DNA from: Bradyrhizobium sp.
Lineage (GTDB): Bacteria > Pseudomonadota > Alphaproteobacteria > Rhizobiales > Xanthobacteraceae
Reading direction: 5' to 3'
Length of the DNA: 5,033 nucleotides
Assembly (NCBI GenBank): GCA_019243075.1
Contig: JAFAUV010000112.1
Coordinates: 1 to 5,033, forward strand
The notes under the pieces were generated by a model. The model saw only the letters and a list, made by a program, of their open reading frames with translations, had not been told where the DNA came from and did not search any database. A program made the position numbers and the translations under genes. Position 1 is the first letter of the stretch. Each line of letters opens with the position of its first letter. This document shows, piece after piece, positions 1 through 5,033 of the stretch.

Positions 1-94
1 TTGTAACAGCCCCTGCCCGCGATACCATCGCGCCGCTTGTTGCATGGAAACGGTGGCGGAAAGGTGAAGATTTTTGATCGCCGGTCCGTAGTCG
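1..94. other. left-edge stretch with no assignable gene
   Basis: No gene can be supported here. On the plus strand one frame stays open from the edge to a TGA at 75-77 and would encode a C-terminal tail ending AWKRWRKGEDF. On the minus strand a different frame stays open through the whole stretch and contains an ATG at 45-43, but no Shine-Dalgarno sequence precedes it. Neither frame has clearly gene-like third-position G/C use, and neither gives a recognisable domain. The tail of a convergent plus-strand gene is possible but unproven. Confidence 0.3.
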
Positions 95-233
95 GTAGCC
101 TGGATTGAGTGCCATTCGCGCTGGCCCATGTCCAGGAAAGAGCAAAGCCAAATCCGGGATCGGCGGCTCCCCGGGTTTCGCTCTGCTTGCCCCTTGGCCG
201 CTTCGGTGCTTGGCCCCGCCCAACCCGGGCTAC
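95..233. repeat. degenerate palindromic intergenic repeat (CCGGGCTAC type)
   Basis: The outer ends form an imperfect inverted pair: GTAGCCTGG begins at 95, and CCGGGCTAC (225-233) is its near reverse complement. An inner pair lies at 150-158 (AAATCCGGG) and 170-178 (CCCGGGTTT), flanked by the loosely complementary AGAGCAAAG and CGCTCTGCT. Nested GTAGCCCGG...CCGGGCTAC palindromes of this length recur between genes in Bradyrhizobium and Rhodopseudomonas chromosomes; that family assignment comes from memory. The element lies downstream of the GFA-family gene and could serve as its transcription terminator. Its right arm overlaps that gene's stop codon at 230-232. The outer boundaries are approximate because the arms are degenerate. 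Confidence 0.5.
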
Positions 234-715
234 GAAGTCGCCTGTTTCTCCCGTGCGCGCTCGCGCAGGATGCGGCGGCGCTCTTTCGCCTCGTCGGACC
301 AGACCTCGTTGAGATCGTAGTACTCGGCGACGACCTTTGCGCCGGGCGGAAAGGTGAACCATGGCTGCTTCGACGAGGTGAAGATGTGGATGTCGGGCGG
401 GCACCGGTCGGGATCGTCCATGGTGCCGACGCGCACGAAGCGCACCGCGGAGCCGGCCTGCGGATAATTGCTCCAGAGCGCGATCCTGCAGTTCGGGCAG
501 CGCGCGATGCGCTGGCCCTTGCCGCTCGCCGATGGCGTCAGGATGATCTCCGGCTCGTTGGCGATGTGCTGCACCCGCTCCGCCTCATACAGCGCGTTGA
601 GCCCGTGCGCGGAGCCGGTCTCGCGCTGACACCAGGTGCAGTGGCAGGCGTGGACGATCAGCGGCCTGCCGTTCAGGCGATAGCGAACGTGTCGACATGT
701 GCATCCGCCTTCCAT
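230..715 (-). CDS. GFA-family zinc protein (glutathione-dependent formaldehyde-activating enzyme-like)
   Basis: This 161-residue protein has the full cysteine set of the GFA/CENP-V fold. C5 and C7 (CTC near the N terminus) pair with C73 and C76 (RCPNC) as the structural zinc site. C24, C26 and C29 (CHCTWC) match the second, catalytic-type zinc site of Paracoccus Gfa. Most members of this family have no proven activity, so the formaldehyde/glutathione link is only a family label. The ATG at 715 is chosen because AGGAGG sits 5 nt upstream (726-721) and the cysteine-rich fold begins at once; an in-frame extension to 874 would run inside the dehydrogenase gene. The gene starts 10 bp after the acyl-CoA dehydrogenase stop, so the two probably share an mRNA. 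The C-terminal tail is basic and charged (KERRRILRERAREKQATS), and the stop codon lies in the arm of a palindromic repeat. The protein is probably cytoplasmic, with no signal peptide or membrane segment. Confidence 0.88.
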   Translation of the reverse strand: MEGGCTCRHVRYRLNGRPLIVHACHCTWCQRETGSAHGLNALYEAERVQHIANEPEIILTPSASGKGQRIARCPNCRIALWSNYPQAGSAVRFVRVGTMDDPDRCPPDIHIFTSSKQPWFTFPPGAKVVAEYYDLNEVWSDEAKERRRILRERAREKQATS

Positions 716-720
716 GAGCA

Positions 721-726
721 CCTCCT
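721..726 (-). promoter_or_regulatory. ribosome binding site of the GFA-family gene, overlapping the upstream stop
   Basis: On the minus strand the sequence reads TGAGGAGGTGCTCATG. A perfect AGGAGG begins on the last base of the dehydrogenase TGA (728-726) and lies 5 nt before the ATG at 715. This fixes the start and suggests that ribosomes ending the dehydrogenase re-initiate directly on the GFA-family gene. Confidence 0.8.
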
Positions 727-2000
727 CAGTGCTTGCCCGCGCCCATATAGCCAAACAGGAAGCCCGCGACCTTGCGCTTCTGGATTTCCTCGCTGCCTTC
801 GGTGATGCGGTAGCGGCGATGGTGACGATAGATGTGCTCGAACGGCTTGTGGCGCGAATAGCCCATGCCGCCATGCACCTGCATCGCGCGATCGGCGGCG
901 TCGCAGCACAGACGATTGGCCCAGAAGTTACACATCGATACCTTGTCCGAGAGCGTGTGCTCGACCTCGGCCTGGGTCAGCTGATCCATCTCCCAGGCGG
1001 TCTTGCGGATCAGAAGCCGCAGCATCTCCGCTTGCGTCGCCAGTTCCACCAGCGGCCACTGGATCGCCTGGTTCTCGGCCAGCGCCTTGCCGAACGGCTT
1101 GCGCGCCCTGGCATACTTTACGCTCTCCTGGATGCAATAGACGGCGGCGCCCAGCGAGCTTGCGGCCTGGCGAATGCGGTTCTCGTGCACAAAGCATTGT
1201 GCCAGCGACAATCCCTTGCCGACCTCGCCGAACAATGCATCCTCCGGCACGAAAACCTCCGTAAAGCTCACGCGCGGATGATCGGTCGGCATGTTGAAGG
1301 TCCACATATATTGCTCGACCTTCACGCCTTCACTTTTCGCCGGCACCAGAAAGCAGGTGATGCCGCGCGCATCGCCGTCCTTGCCCGAGGTGCGCGCAAA
1401 CAAGGCGCAATGGGTGGCGACATGCATGCCGGTGGTCCACATCTTCTCGCCATTGATGAGCCAGCCCTTGACGTTGTCGCGCGTCGCGGGCGCAGCTTTG
1501 GTCTGCATATGCGTCGCGTCCGAACCGTGCTCGGGCTCGGTCAGGCCGAAGGTGATGCGGTATTTGCCCCGGATCGAGCCGTCGATCATCGCCTTCTGCT
1601 CGTCCGTGCCGTAGCGATCGAGCATGGTCACGATCGGCAGGTTGCCGACGATCGAGTGCTCGTTCTGCAGGTCGTTGTGCAAGCCGAGCCCCTTGCAGGC
1701 AAAATGCTCGCGGATCACGGCCATCCAGAGATTGGAGCCGTCCTTGCCGCCATAGCGCTTGGGGATCGCGAAGCGCAGATGGCCGGCCACGTCGGCGCGG
1801 TCCTTGGCCTTGCGCAGCAGCGCTTCCCATTCGGCTCGTGGCAGGCCGCCATTCTCGAAATCGGTGCGCGCCCATTCGCGGCGGTGATCGAAGAAGCGGA
1901 TATTGTCGTCTTGCTCCTCCAGCGGCTTGATCTCGCGCGCGATGAAGCCGTCGAGTTCGTCGAGATAGGCGACGAGGTCGCCGGGCAGGTTGAAATCCAC
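726..2000 (-). CDS. acyl-CoA dehydrogenase family protein
   Basis: This 424-residue flavoprotein oxidises an acyl-CoA (or acts on a related thioester) with FAD, normally passing electrons to electron-transfer flavoprotein in the cytoplasm. Domains in order are the N-terminal helical domain (about 1-145), the beta domain opening with GLTEPEHGSD (152-161), and the C-terminal helical domain (about 265-415). The last has the RKPFGKAL...Q tract (300-311), QVHGGMGY (374-381) and RYRITEGSEEIQ (396-407). E401 in TEGS sits where medium- and long-chain dehydrogenases carry the catalytic glutamate, so activity is expected. It is slightly longer than the usual 380-400 residues. The start is GTG at 2000, with GAGGGAG 7 nt upstream at 2014-2008. 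The SDAT tetrad (160-163) recalls ACAD10/11-type enzymes, but the C-terminal TEGS differs from the DGP I recall for that group. An LvaC-like role is therefore only a possibility. The gene is first in a two-gene unit and divergent from an enoyl-CoA hydratase. Substrate unknown. Confidence 0.93.
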   Translation of the reverse strand: MDFNLPGDLVAYLDELDGFIAREIKPLEEQDDNIRFFDHRREWARTDFENGGLPRAEWEALLRKAKDRADVAGHLRFAIPKRYGGKDGSNLWMAVIREHFACKGLGLHNDLQNEHSIVGNLPIVTMLDRYGTDEQKAMIDGSIRGKYRITFGLTEPEHGSDATHMQTKAAPATRDNVKGWLINGEKMWTTGMHVATHCALFARTSGKDGDARGITCFLVPAKSEGVKVEQYMWTFNMPTDHPRVSFTEVFVPEDALFGEVGKGLSLAQCFVHENRIRQAASSLGAAVYCIQESVKYARARKPFGKALAENQAIQWPLVELATQAEMLRLLIRKTAWEMDQLTQAEVEHTLSDKVSMCNFWANRLCCDAADRAMQVHGGMGYSRHKPFEHIYRHHRRYRITEGSEEIQKRKVAGFLFGYMGAGKH

Positions 2001-2154
2001 GGCTCTACTCCCTCGAGCTTTTCCTCGTTGTTGCGGTGATGTGGCGAGGACAGCTTGTGGCGCGGACCCCGCCGGCGTATTTGGATGGTCCCAACCGCGC
2101 GCGGAACGCCGGGATCGGCCATTTCCGCGCTACAGAAAATCGATGGGAGGAACG
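2001..2154. promoter_or_regulatory. divergent intergenic region (shared promoter area)
   Basis: This 154-bp gap separates the divergent acyl-CoA dehydrogenase and enoyl-CoA hydratase genes, so it must hold the promoter of each if both are transcribed locally. For the plus strand a weak candidate is TTGTGG at 2055-2060 and TATTTG at 2078-2083, with 17-bp spacing; each hexamer matches the sigma-70 consensus at only 3 of 6 positions. No convincing minus-strand promoter is visible. The GAGGGAG ribosome site of the dehydrogenase (2014-2008) and the GGGAGG site of the hydratase (2145-2150) close the two ends. Confidence 0.55.
2099..2130. repeat. 8-bp perfect inverted repeat, possible operator or 5' UTR hairpin
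   Basis: GCGCGGAA at 2099-2106 is the exact reverse complement of TTCCGCGC at 2123-2130, with a 16-nt spacer. It lies 24 bp before the ATG of the plus-strand enoyl-CoA hydratase, downstream of its only visible promoter candidate. It could be a repressor operator (for example for a TetR-type regulator of fatty-acid genes) or a leader hairpin. In such GC-rich DNA an 8-bp match can also arise by chance. Confidence 0.3.
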
Positions 2155-2934
2155 ATGGAGCTGAAATTTTCCAAGGTGACGCGCAAGGGACCGATCACGA
2201 TCGTCACGCTGTCGCGGCCTGAAGTCTACAACGCGCTGCACATCGACGCGCATTTCGAGCTGAACAAGGTGTTCGACGATTTCTCCGCCGATCCCGAGCA
2301 ATGGGTCGCCATCGTCACCGGCGCCGGCGACAAGGCGTTCTGCGCCGGCAACGACCTCAAATGGCAGGCCGCGGGCAGCAGGCGCGGCTGGGACAAGGGC
2401 GGCTTTGCCGGGCTGACCACGCGCTTCGACTGCGACAAGCCGATCATCGCCGCGGTGAATGGCGTCGCCATGGGCGGCGGTTTCGAGATTGCGCTCGCCT
2501 GCGACCTCATCATCGCCTCGGAGAATGCGACGTTCGCGCTGCCCGAGCCGCGCGTCGGCCTCGCCGCCCTCGCCGGCGGCCTGCAGCGCCTGCCGAGGCA
2601 GATCGGCCTCAAGCGCGCCATGGGCATGATCTTGACCGCGCGCCACGTCTCGGCCAGGGAGGGTTTCGAACTCGGATTCGTCAACGAAGTCGTGCCCGCG
2701 GGCGAGGCCCTTGCCGCCGCCGAGCGCTGGGCCGAGAGCATCGCCAAGAACTCGCCGATGTCGATCCGCGCCTCCAAGCAGGCGATCCGGATGGGCATGG
2801 AGGTTTCGCTGGAACAGGCGATGACCGAGCAGCGGGACTATCCCGCCGTGAAGGCCATGGCGGCCTCGCAGGATTATATCGAGGGGCCGAAGGCGTTTTC
2901 CGAGAAGCGTCCGCCGAAATGGCTGGGGCGCTAA
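2155..2934 (+). CDS. enoyl-CoA hydratase/isomerase family protein (both catalytic glutamates present)
   Basis: This 259-residue protein is a complete crotonase-fold enzyme, expected to hydrate trans-2-enoyl-CoA or act on a similar thioester in the cytoplasm. The first oxyanion-hole motif is FCAGNDLK (62-69) and the second is VNGVAMGGGFE (101-111). E111 and E131 (in ALPEP) fall where rat mitochondrial hydratase has Glu144 and Glu164, so hydratase chemistry is plausible. Next come GGLQRLPR (141-148) and the usual C-terminal trimerisation tail ending FSEKRPPKWLGR. GND in the first motif and the PEPRVGL tract also resemble CaiD-like (carnitinyl-CoA dehydratase) proteins, so the substrate is open. 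The ATG at 2155 is preferred because GGGAGG lies at 2145-2150, four bases upstream, and homology-like sequence starts there. An in-frame ATG at 2143 would overlap that site. The gene is divergent from the acyl-CoA dehydrogenase and convergent with the phosphotransferase operon. Confidence 0.92.
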   Translation: MELKFSKVTRKGPITIVTLSRPEVYNALHIDAHFELNKVFDDFSADPEQWVAIVTGAGDKAFCAGNDLKWQAAGSRRGWDKGGFAGLTTRFDCDKPIIAAVNGVAMGGGFEIALACDLIIASENATFALPEPRVGLAALAGGLQRLPRQIGLKRAMGMILTARHVSAREGFELGFVNEVVPAGEALAAAERWAESIAKNSPMSIRASKQAIRMGMEVSLEQAMTEQRDYPAVKAMAASQDYIEGPKAFSEKRPPKWLGR

Positions 2935-2940
2935 GAGGCC

Positions 2941-3061
2941 GTCATTGCGAGCCAACGGCTCCGCGCAACGCGCGGCCCGGCGACAGGCTCCGCGAAGCGA
3001 TCCAGAGCCCGTCCGCGGAGATACTCTGGATTGCTCCGTCGCTGACGTTCCTCGCAATGAC
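2941..3061. repeat. palindromic repeat element (GTCATTGCGAG type) between convergent genes
   Basis: The ends are an exact 11-bp inverted repeat: GTCATTGCGAG at 2941-2951 and CTCGCAATGAC at 3051-3061. Inside, TCCAGAG at 3001-3007 pairs exactly with CTCTGGA at 3024-3030. Flanking GCGAAGCGA and TTGCTCCGTCGC extend the pairing imperfectly, so the transcript would fold into a long hairpin. GTCATTGCGAG...GAAGCGATCCAGAG palindromes are dispersed in many copies in Bradyrhizobium and other bacterial genomes (from memory). The element begins 6 bp after the hydratase stop and ends 6 bp before the DUF6285 stop, so it fills the convergent gap and may terminate transcription in both directions. It is too short to encode a transposase and may be a non-autonomous, mobilised element. 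Confidence 0.8.
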
Positions 3062-3067
3062 ATCGCC

Positions 3068-3448
3068 CTACTTTTTCTCCCTCCCCAGTTCCCTCTTGTA
3101 CGACGAATAATTCGGCTGATCGACGGCGAGCTTTGCGAGCGTCGTCTGCCACAGATGCTGCGCCAGCCCCGGCGTTGCGAGGTCGAACTCGCCTCTCGCG
3201 ACCCTCTGCGCGAGCACGCGGTTCTGTTCGAGCAGCGAACCCGGCGTCCCCAGCAGCTTGGCAAGCCGATCGGCTTCCGCCGCATCGCCTCCCTCCGCCA
3301 ACGTCAATTGCCGCCCGACGAGCTCGAGCGCATTGATCGCAACCCGCAGCTTGAACGCGTTGTGGCCCGAGATCATGGGCGCGATGTCGTTGCGGAGGAA
3401 GTCCGCAACCGCTTTGGTCAATTCGACCGCGGTCGGTTCGTCCTGCAT
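3068..3448 (-). CDS. DUF6285/LvaB-like small partner protein of the phosphotransferase
   Basis: This 126-residue, cysteine-free, mostly helical protein has no signal peptide or membrane segment. Its core tract is FLRNDIAPMISG then HNAFKLRVAINALELVGRQL (18-48), followed by a second helical half (EQNRVLAQRVARGEF, 74-88) and a basic tail ending GREKK. The pattern and the position right after an ACAD10/11-type phosphotransferase match what I remember of DUF6285 proteins, including LvaB of Pseudomonas putida. LvaB is needed with LvaA to phosphorylate 4-hydroxyacyl-CoA. It has no catalytic motif of its own, so a scaffold or activator role is inferred. The ATG at 3448 is chosen because AGGAG lies 6 nt upstream (3459-3455). 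Only one base separates it from the phosphotransferase TGA (3452-3450), which implies coupled translation and matched amounts. It is the last gene of the operon; the stop is 6 bp from a palindromic repeat. Confidence 0.78.
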   Translation of the reverse strand: MQDEPTAVELTKAVADFLRNDIAPMISGHNAFKLRVAINALELVGRQLTLAEGGDAAEADRLAKLLGTPGSLLEQNRVLAQRVARGEFDLATPGLAQHLWQTTLAKLAVDQPNYSSYKRELGREKK

Positions 3449-3449
3449 C

Positions 3450-4436
3450 TCAATCTCCTCTCGGAGCCAACAGCCGCAGCAAATCGATCTCCGTCTCCGA
3501 TGCACGGCGGCCGATCATGGCGCGCTCCATCGAATGGTCGGGGCCGCTGCGAAAACGCTGCATCATGCCGCAGCACATCACGCCCCAGCGCAGAGTCCCC
3601 ATCACTTCCCAGAATTTCACGCGCGCCGGATCGGCCTTGCGGCCGCCCTCCTCATAGCCGGCGAACAGCTCCTCCAGCGAACCGAAGCCCCCGACCGGCT
3701 TGTCGATCTCGCCGAAGCGCCAGGAGTTGACGCAGATCCAGCCCAGGTCCTCCATGGGATCGCCGAGATGCGCGAGCTCCCAATCCAGCACCGCGCGAAG
3801 GCCGTCGGGGCCGATGACGAGATTGCCGTGGCGGAAATCGCCATGCACCAGCGTCACCTCCTGCGACGGCCCGGGATCGTGGTCGCGCAGCCAGCGCAGC
3901 GCCAACTCGAACACCGGTCGCGGCCAATTGAAGCCATGGTACTCGCGCTCCAGCTCGCTGATCTCCTTTGTCGTGCTCATCTCGCGCAGGTCTGGCAACT
4001 CGCCGCGAGGCAATCGGTGAATGCCGGCGGCGACCTTGCCGAGCTGCCGGGCCAGGATCGCGCGGGCGCGAGCGAATTGCTCGCCGCGCAGAATCCTGCG
4101 GGCGATGGTCTCGCCCTCGACGCGAGCCATGATGAAGCCGGTGCCGAGAGCGTCTTCCGGCCGCAACACGTGCATCACCTCAGGCGACGGCAGGCCGGCA
4201 TCATGCGCGATCTGCATCAGCCGCGCTTCGGCAGCGAGACCCGCCGCGCGCGTCGGCGCCGCGCCATAGCCGCCCGGCGCGCGGCGCAGGATCGCGCCGT
4301 AGCTGCCGCGGGGATGCAGGATGTCGAACGACCACGTCTCCTGGCTGGCGCCGCCGGAGAGTTTTGCGGCACCCGCGACACCGGTGGCGCCGGGATAGAA
4401 GGAGGCGACGCAGCGGGTAAGTTCCTGCTCGATCAT
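3450..4436 (-). CDS. APH-fold phosphotransferase, LvaA / ACAD10-11 N-domain type
   Basis: This 328-residue protein has the aminoglycoside-phosphotransferase kinase fold. The glycine-rich loop SGGASQETW lies at 27-35, the AILRR strand at 48-52, and a likely alpha-C glutamate at E70. The catalytic loop HGDFRHGNLVIG is at 198-209 (D200 base, N205 metal ligand). LDWELAHLGDPMEDLGW (217-233) follows with metal-binding D218. SGGASQETW, ILRR and LDWELAHLGDPMEDL are typical of the kinase domain fused to human ACAD10/ACAD11 and of P. putida LvaA. These phosphorylate the 4-hydroxyl of hydroxyacyl-CoA and are not drug-resistance enzymes. The ATG at 4436 overlaps the upstream crotonase stop as ATGA, with AGGGG 3 nt before it; this start gives the usual length for the family. 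The DUF6285 partner follows after 1 bp. Substrate here is inferred only. There is no fused dehydrogenase domain: the protein ends 95 residues after the LGW motif. Confidence 0.87.
   Translation of the reverse strand: MIEQELTRCVASFYPGATGVAGAAKLSGGASQETWSFDILHPRGSYGAILRRAPGGYGAAPTRAAGLAAEARLMQIAHDAGLPSPEVMHVLRPEDALGTGFIMARVEGETIARRILRGEQFARARAILARQLGKVAAGIHRLPRGELPDLREMSTTKEISELEREYHGFNWPRPVFELALRWLRDHDPGPSQEVTLVHGDFRHGNLVIGPDGLRAVLDWELAHLGDPMEDLGWICVNSWRFGEIDKPVGGFGSLEELFAGYEEGGRKADPARVKFWEVMGTLRWGVMCCGMMQRFRSGPDHSMERAMIGRRASETEIDLLRLLAPRGD
3454..3460 (-). promoter_or_regulatory. ribosome binding site of the DUF6285 gene inside the phosphotransferase 3' end
   Basis: GAGGAGA on the minus strand lies within the last codons of the phosphotransferase. 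Its AGGAG core is 6 nt before the ATG at 3448. The junction reads TGA-G-ATG, so termination and initiation occur almost at the same place. This decides the DUF6285 start over the upstream in-frame ATG at 3505. Confidence 0.75.
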
Positions 4437-5033
4437 TTGCCCCTGAATTTGGCCGGCCGCTTCTCCAGGAACGCACCGACGCCTTCCACGAAATCTTCGG
4501 TCGCGCCGGCAAGACGCTGCGACTGGAATTCCAGGTTGAGCTGGTCCTCGAAGGAATTTTCCGGACTGTCCCAATACAGTTTGCGGATCAGCGAGAGCGC
4601 CACCGTCGGACCGTTGGCGAGATCATGCGCGAGCTTCATCGCCTCCTTCATCAGATCGGCATCGTCATGGACGCGATTGACCAGCCCCCATTCCAGCGCT
4701 TTCTCGGCTGGCAACCGCTCGCCCATCAGCGACAGCTCGATCGAGCGCGCCTTGCCGACGAGGCGCGGCAGCAGCCAGGTCGAGCCGCAATCCGGCACGA
4801 GGCCGATGCGGCGGAAGGCTTGCAGGAAATAGGCCGAGCGCGCGGCGAGGATCATGTCGCCCATCAGCGCGAAGCTCATGCCGGCGCCGGCGGCTGGGCC
4901 GTTGACCGCGGTCACCAGCGGGCAATGCAGATTGCGGACGCGCCGCAGGAACGGATGAAAGCCGGTTTCCAGCGCCGCGCCCGCATTGCTGCGCCCGGGC
5001 TTCTGCTGTTGCTGACCGCGCCCCTGCAGATTG
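4433..5033 (-). CDS. crotonase-fold enoyl-CoA isomerase-like protein (PaaG type), N terminus outside the window
   Basis: The C-terminal 199 residues are present; the frame is open to the right edge, so the start lies beyond it. The first visible residues, NLQGRGQQQQKPG, would follow the first oxyanion-hole motif. TAVNGPAAGAGMSFALMGD is the second, and the tail FLEKRPAKFRGK is typical of crotonases. Aligned with rat enoyl-CoA hydratase, Glu144 is replaced by Ser (GMSFA, around 4877) and Glu164 by Phe (QAFRRIG), so classical hydration is unlikely. LVPDCGSTWLLPR keeps the aspartate that PaaG uses for double-bond isomerisation, which favours a delta3/delta2-enoyl-CoA or oxepin-CoA isomerase role. 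It is the upstream visible gene of the phosphotransferase operon and its TGA (4435-4433) overlaps the next ATG by 4 bp. A GTG at 4915 is in frame but lies inside the conserved core, so it is not the start. The promoter is not in the window. Confidence 0.85.
   Translation of the reverse strand, partial: NLQGRGQQQQKPGRSNAGAALETGFHPFLRRVRNLHCPLVTAVNGPAAGAGMSFALMGDMILAARSAYFLQAFRRIGLVPDCGSTWLLPRLVGKARSIELSLMGERLPAEKALEWGLVNRVHDDADLMKEAMKLAHDLANGPTVALSLIRKLYWDSPENSFEDQLNLEFQSQRLAGATEDFVEGVGAFLEKRPAKFRGK

Noticed and set aside
699..2039. 446-codon plus-strand open frame opposite the acyl-CoA dehydrogenase
   Set aside because: It lies antisense to a gene with clear dehydrogenase motifs, shows no recognisable domain, and is the expected mirror frame of GC-rich coding DNA.
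1990..2154. N-terminal extension of the plus-strand hydratase to 1990
   Set aside because: The extension overlaps the start of the divergent dehydrogenase and its ribosome site, has no crotonase similarity, and a good ribosome site precedes 2155.
2941..3061. CRISPR or small RNA gene in the convergent gap
   Set aside because: There is a single palindromic unit with no direct-repeat/spacer periodicity and no promoter-like sequence; a dispersed palindromic repeat explains it.
2005..3285. 426-codon minus-strand open frame opposite the enoyl-CoA hydratase
   Set aside because: It crosses the palindromic repeat and two genes on both strands, is arginine-rich and low in motif content, and conflicts with the well-supported hydratase.
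3450..4436. aminoglycoside resistance kinase
   Set aside because: The fold is shared, but the LDWELAHLGDPMEDL and SGGASQETW tracts and the acyl-CoA neighbourhood point to the ACAD10/11-LvaA group.
3450..4574. longer phosphotransferase starting at 4574
   Set aside because: The extra 46 residues would run inside the crotonase gene in another frame and look non-homologous; the ATGA overlap at 4436 gives the expected length.
3258..4832. 524-codon plus-strand open frame opposite the kinase operon
   Set aside because: It spans three minus-strand genes, including their junctions, and its sequence has the Ala/Arg/His-rich look of a shadow frame with no domain.

Overview
The window reads as chromosomal DNA of a GC-rich alphaproteobacterium, most likely Bradyrhizobium or a close Nitrobacteraceae relative. 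The evidence is the strong G/C bias at third codon positions, the style of the proteins (acyl-CoA metabolism genes in short, tightly packed units), and two palindromic intergenic repeats of kinds common in Bradyrhizobium and Rhodopseudomonas genomes. The taxon is inferred from resemblance and was not checked by a search.

Layout from left to right. Positions 1-94 carry no gene I can assign. Positions 95-233 hold a degenerate palindromic repeat whose right arm contains the stop codon of the first gene. Two minus-strand genes follow in transcription order: an acyl-CoA dehydrogenase (2000 to 726) and a GFA-family zinc protein (715 to 230), 10 bp apart and probably translationally coupled. A 154-bp divergent intergenic region (2001-2154) separates them from a plus-strand enoyl-CoA hydratase/isomerase gene (2155-2934). 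This gene runs convergently into a second minus-strand operon, and the 133-bp gap between them is almost exactly filled by a palindromic repeat (2941-3061). The second operon, in transcription order, is a crotonase-fold gene that enters from beyond the right edge (to 4433), an APH-fold phosphotransferase (4436 to 3450) and a small DUF6285-type protein (3448 to 3068). Its junctions are a 4-bp overlap (ATGA) and a 1-bp gap.

The most interesting content is the second operon. An ACAD10/11-type small-molecule kinase followed at once by a DUF6285/LvaB-like small protein matches the LvaA-LvaB pair of the Pseudomonas putida levulinate pathway. There the pair phosphorylates the 4-hydroxyl of a 4-hydroxyacyl-CoA so that an acyl-CoA dehydrogenase-like enzyme (LvaC) can eliminate phosphate and return the chain to beta-oxidation. 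In this window the kinase pair is linked to a crotonase-fold protein that lacks both hydratase glutamates but keeps a PaaG-type aspartate. It lies next to an acyl-CoA dehydrogenase and a canonical two-glutamate enoyl-CoA hydratase. The group looks like a route for feeding hydroxylated or otherwise awkward acyl-CoAs into beta-oxidation. The true substrate, and whether the local dehydrogenase is the LvaC counterpart, cannot be read from the sequence.
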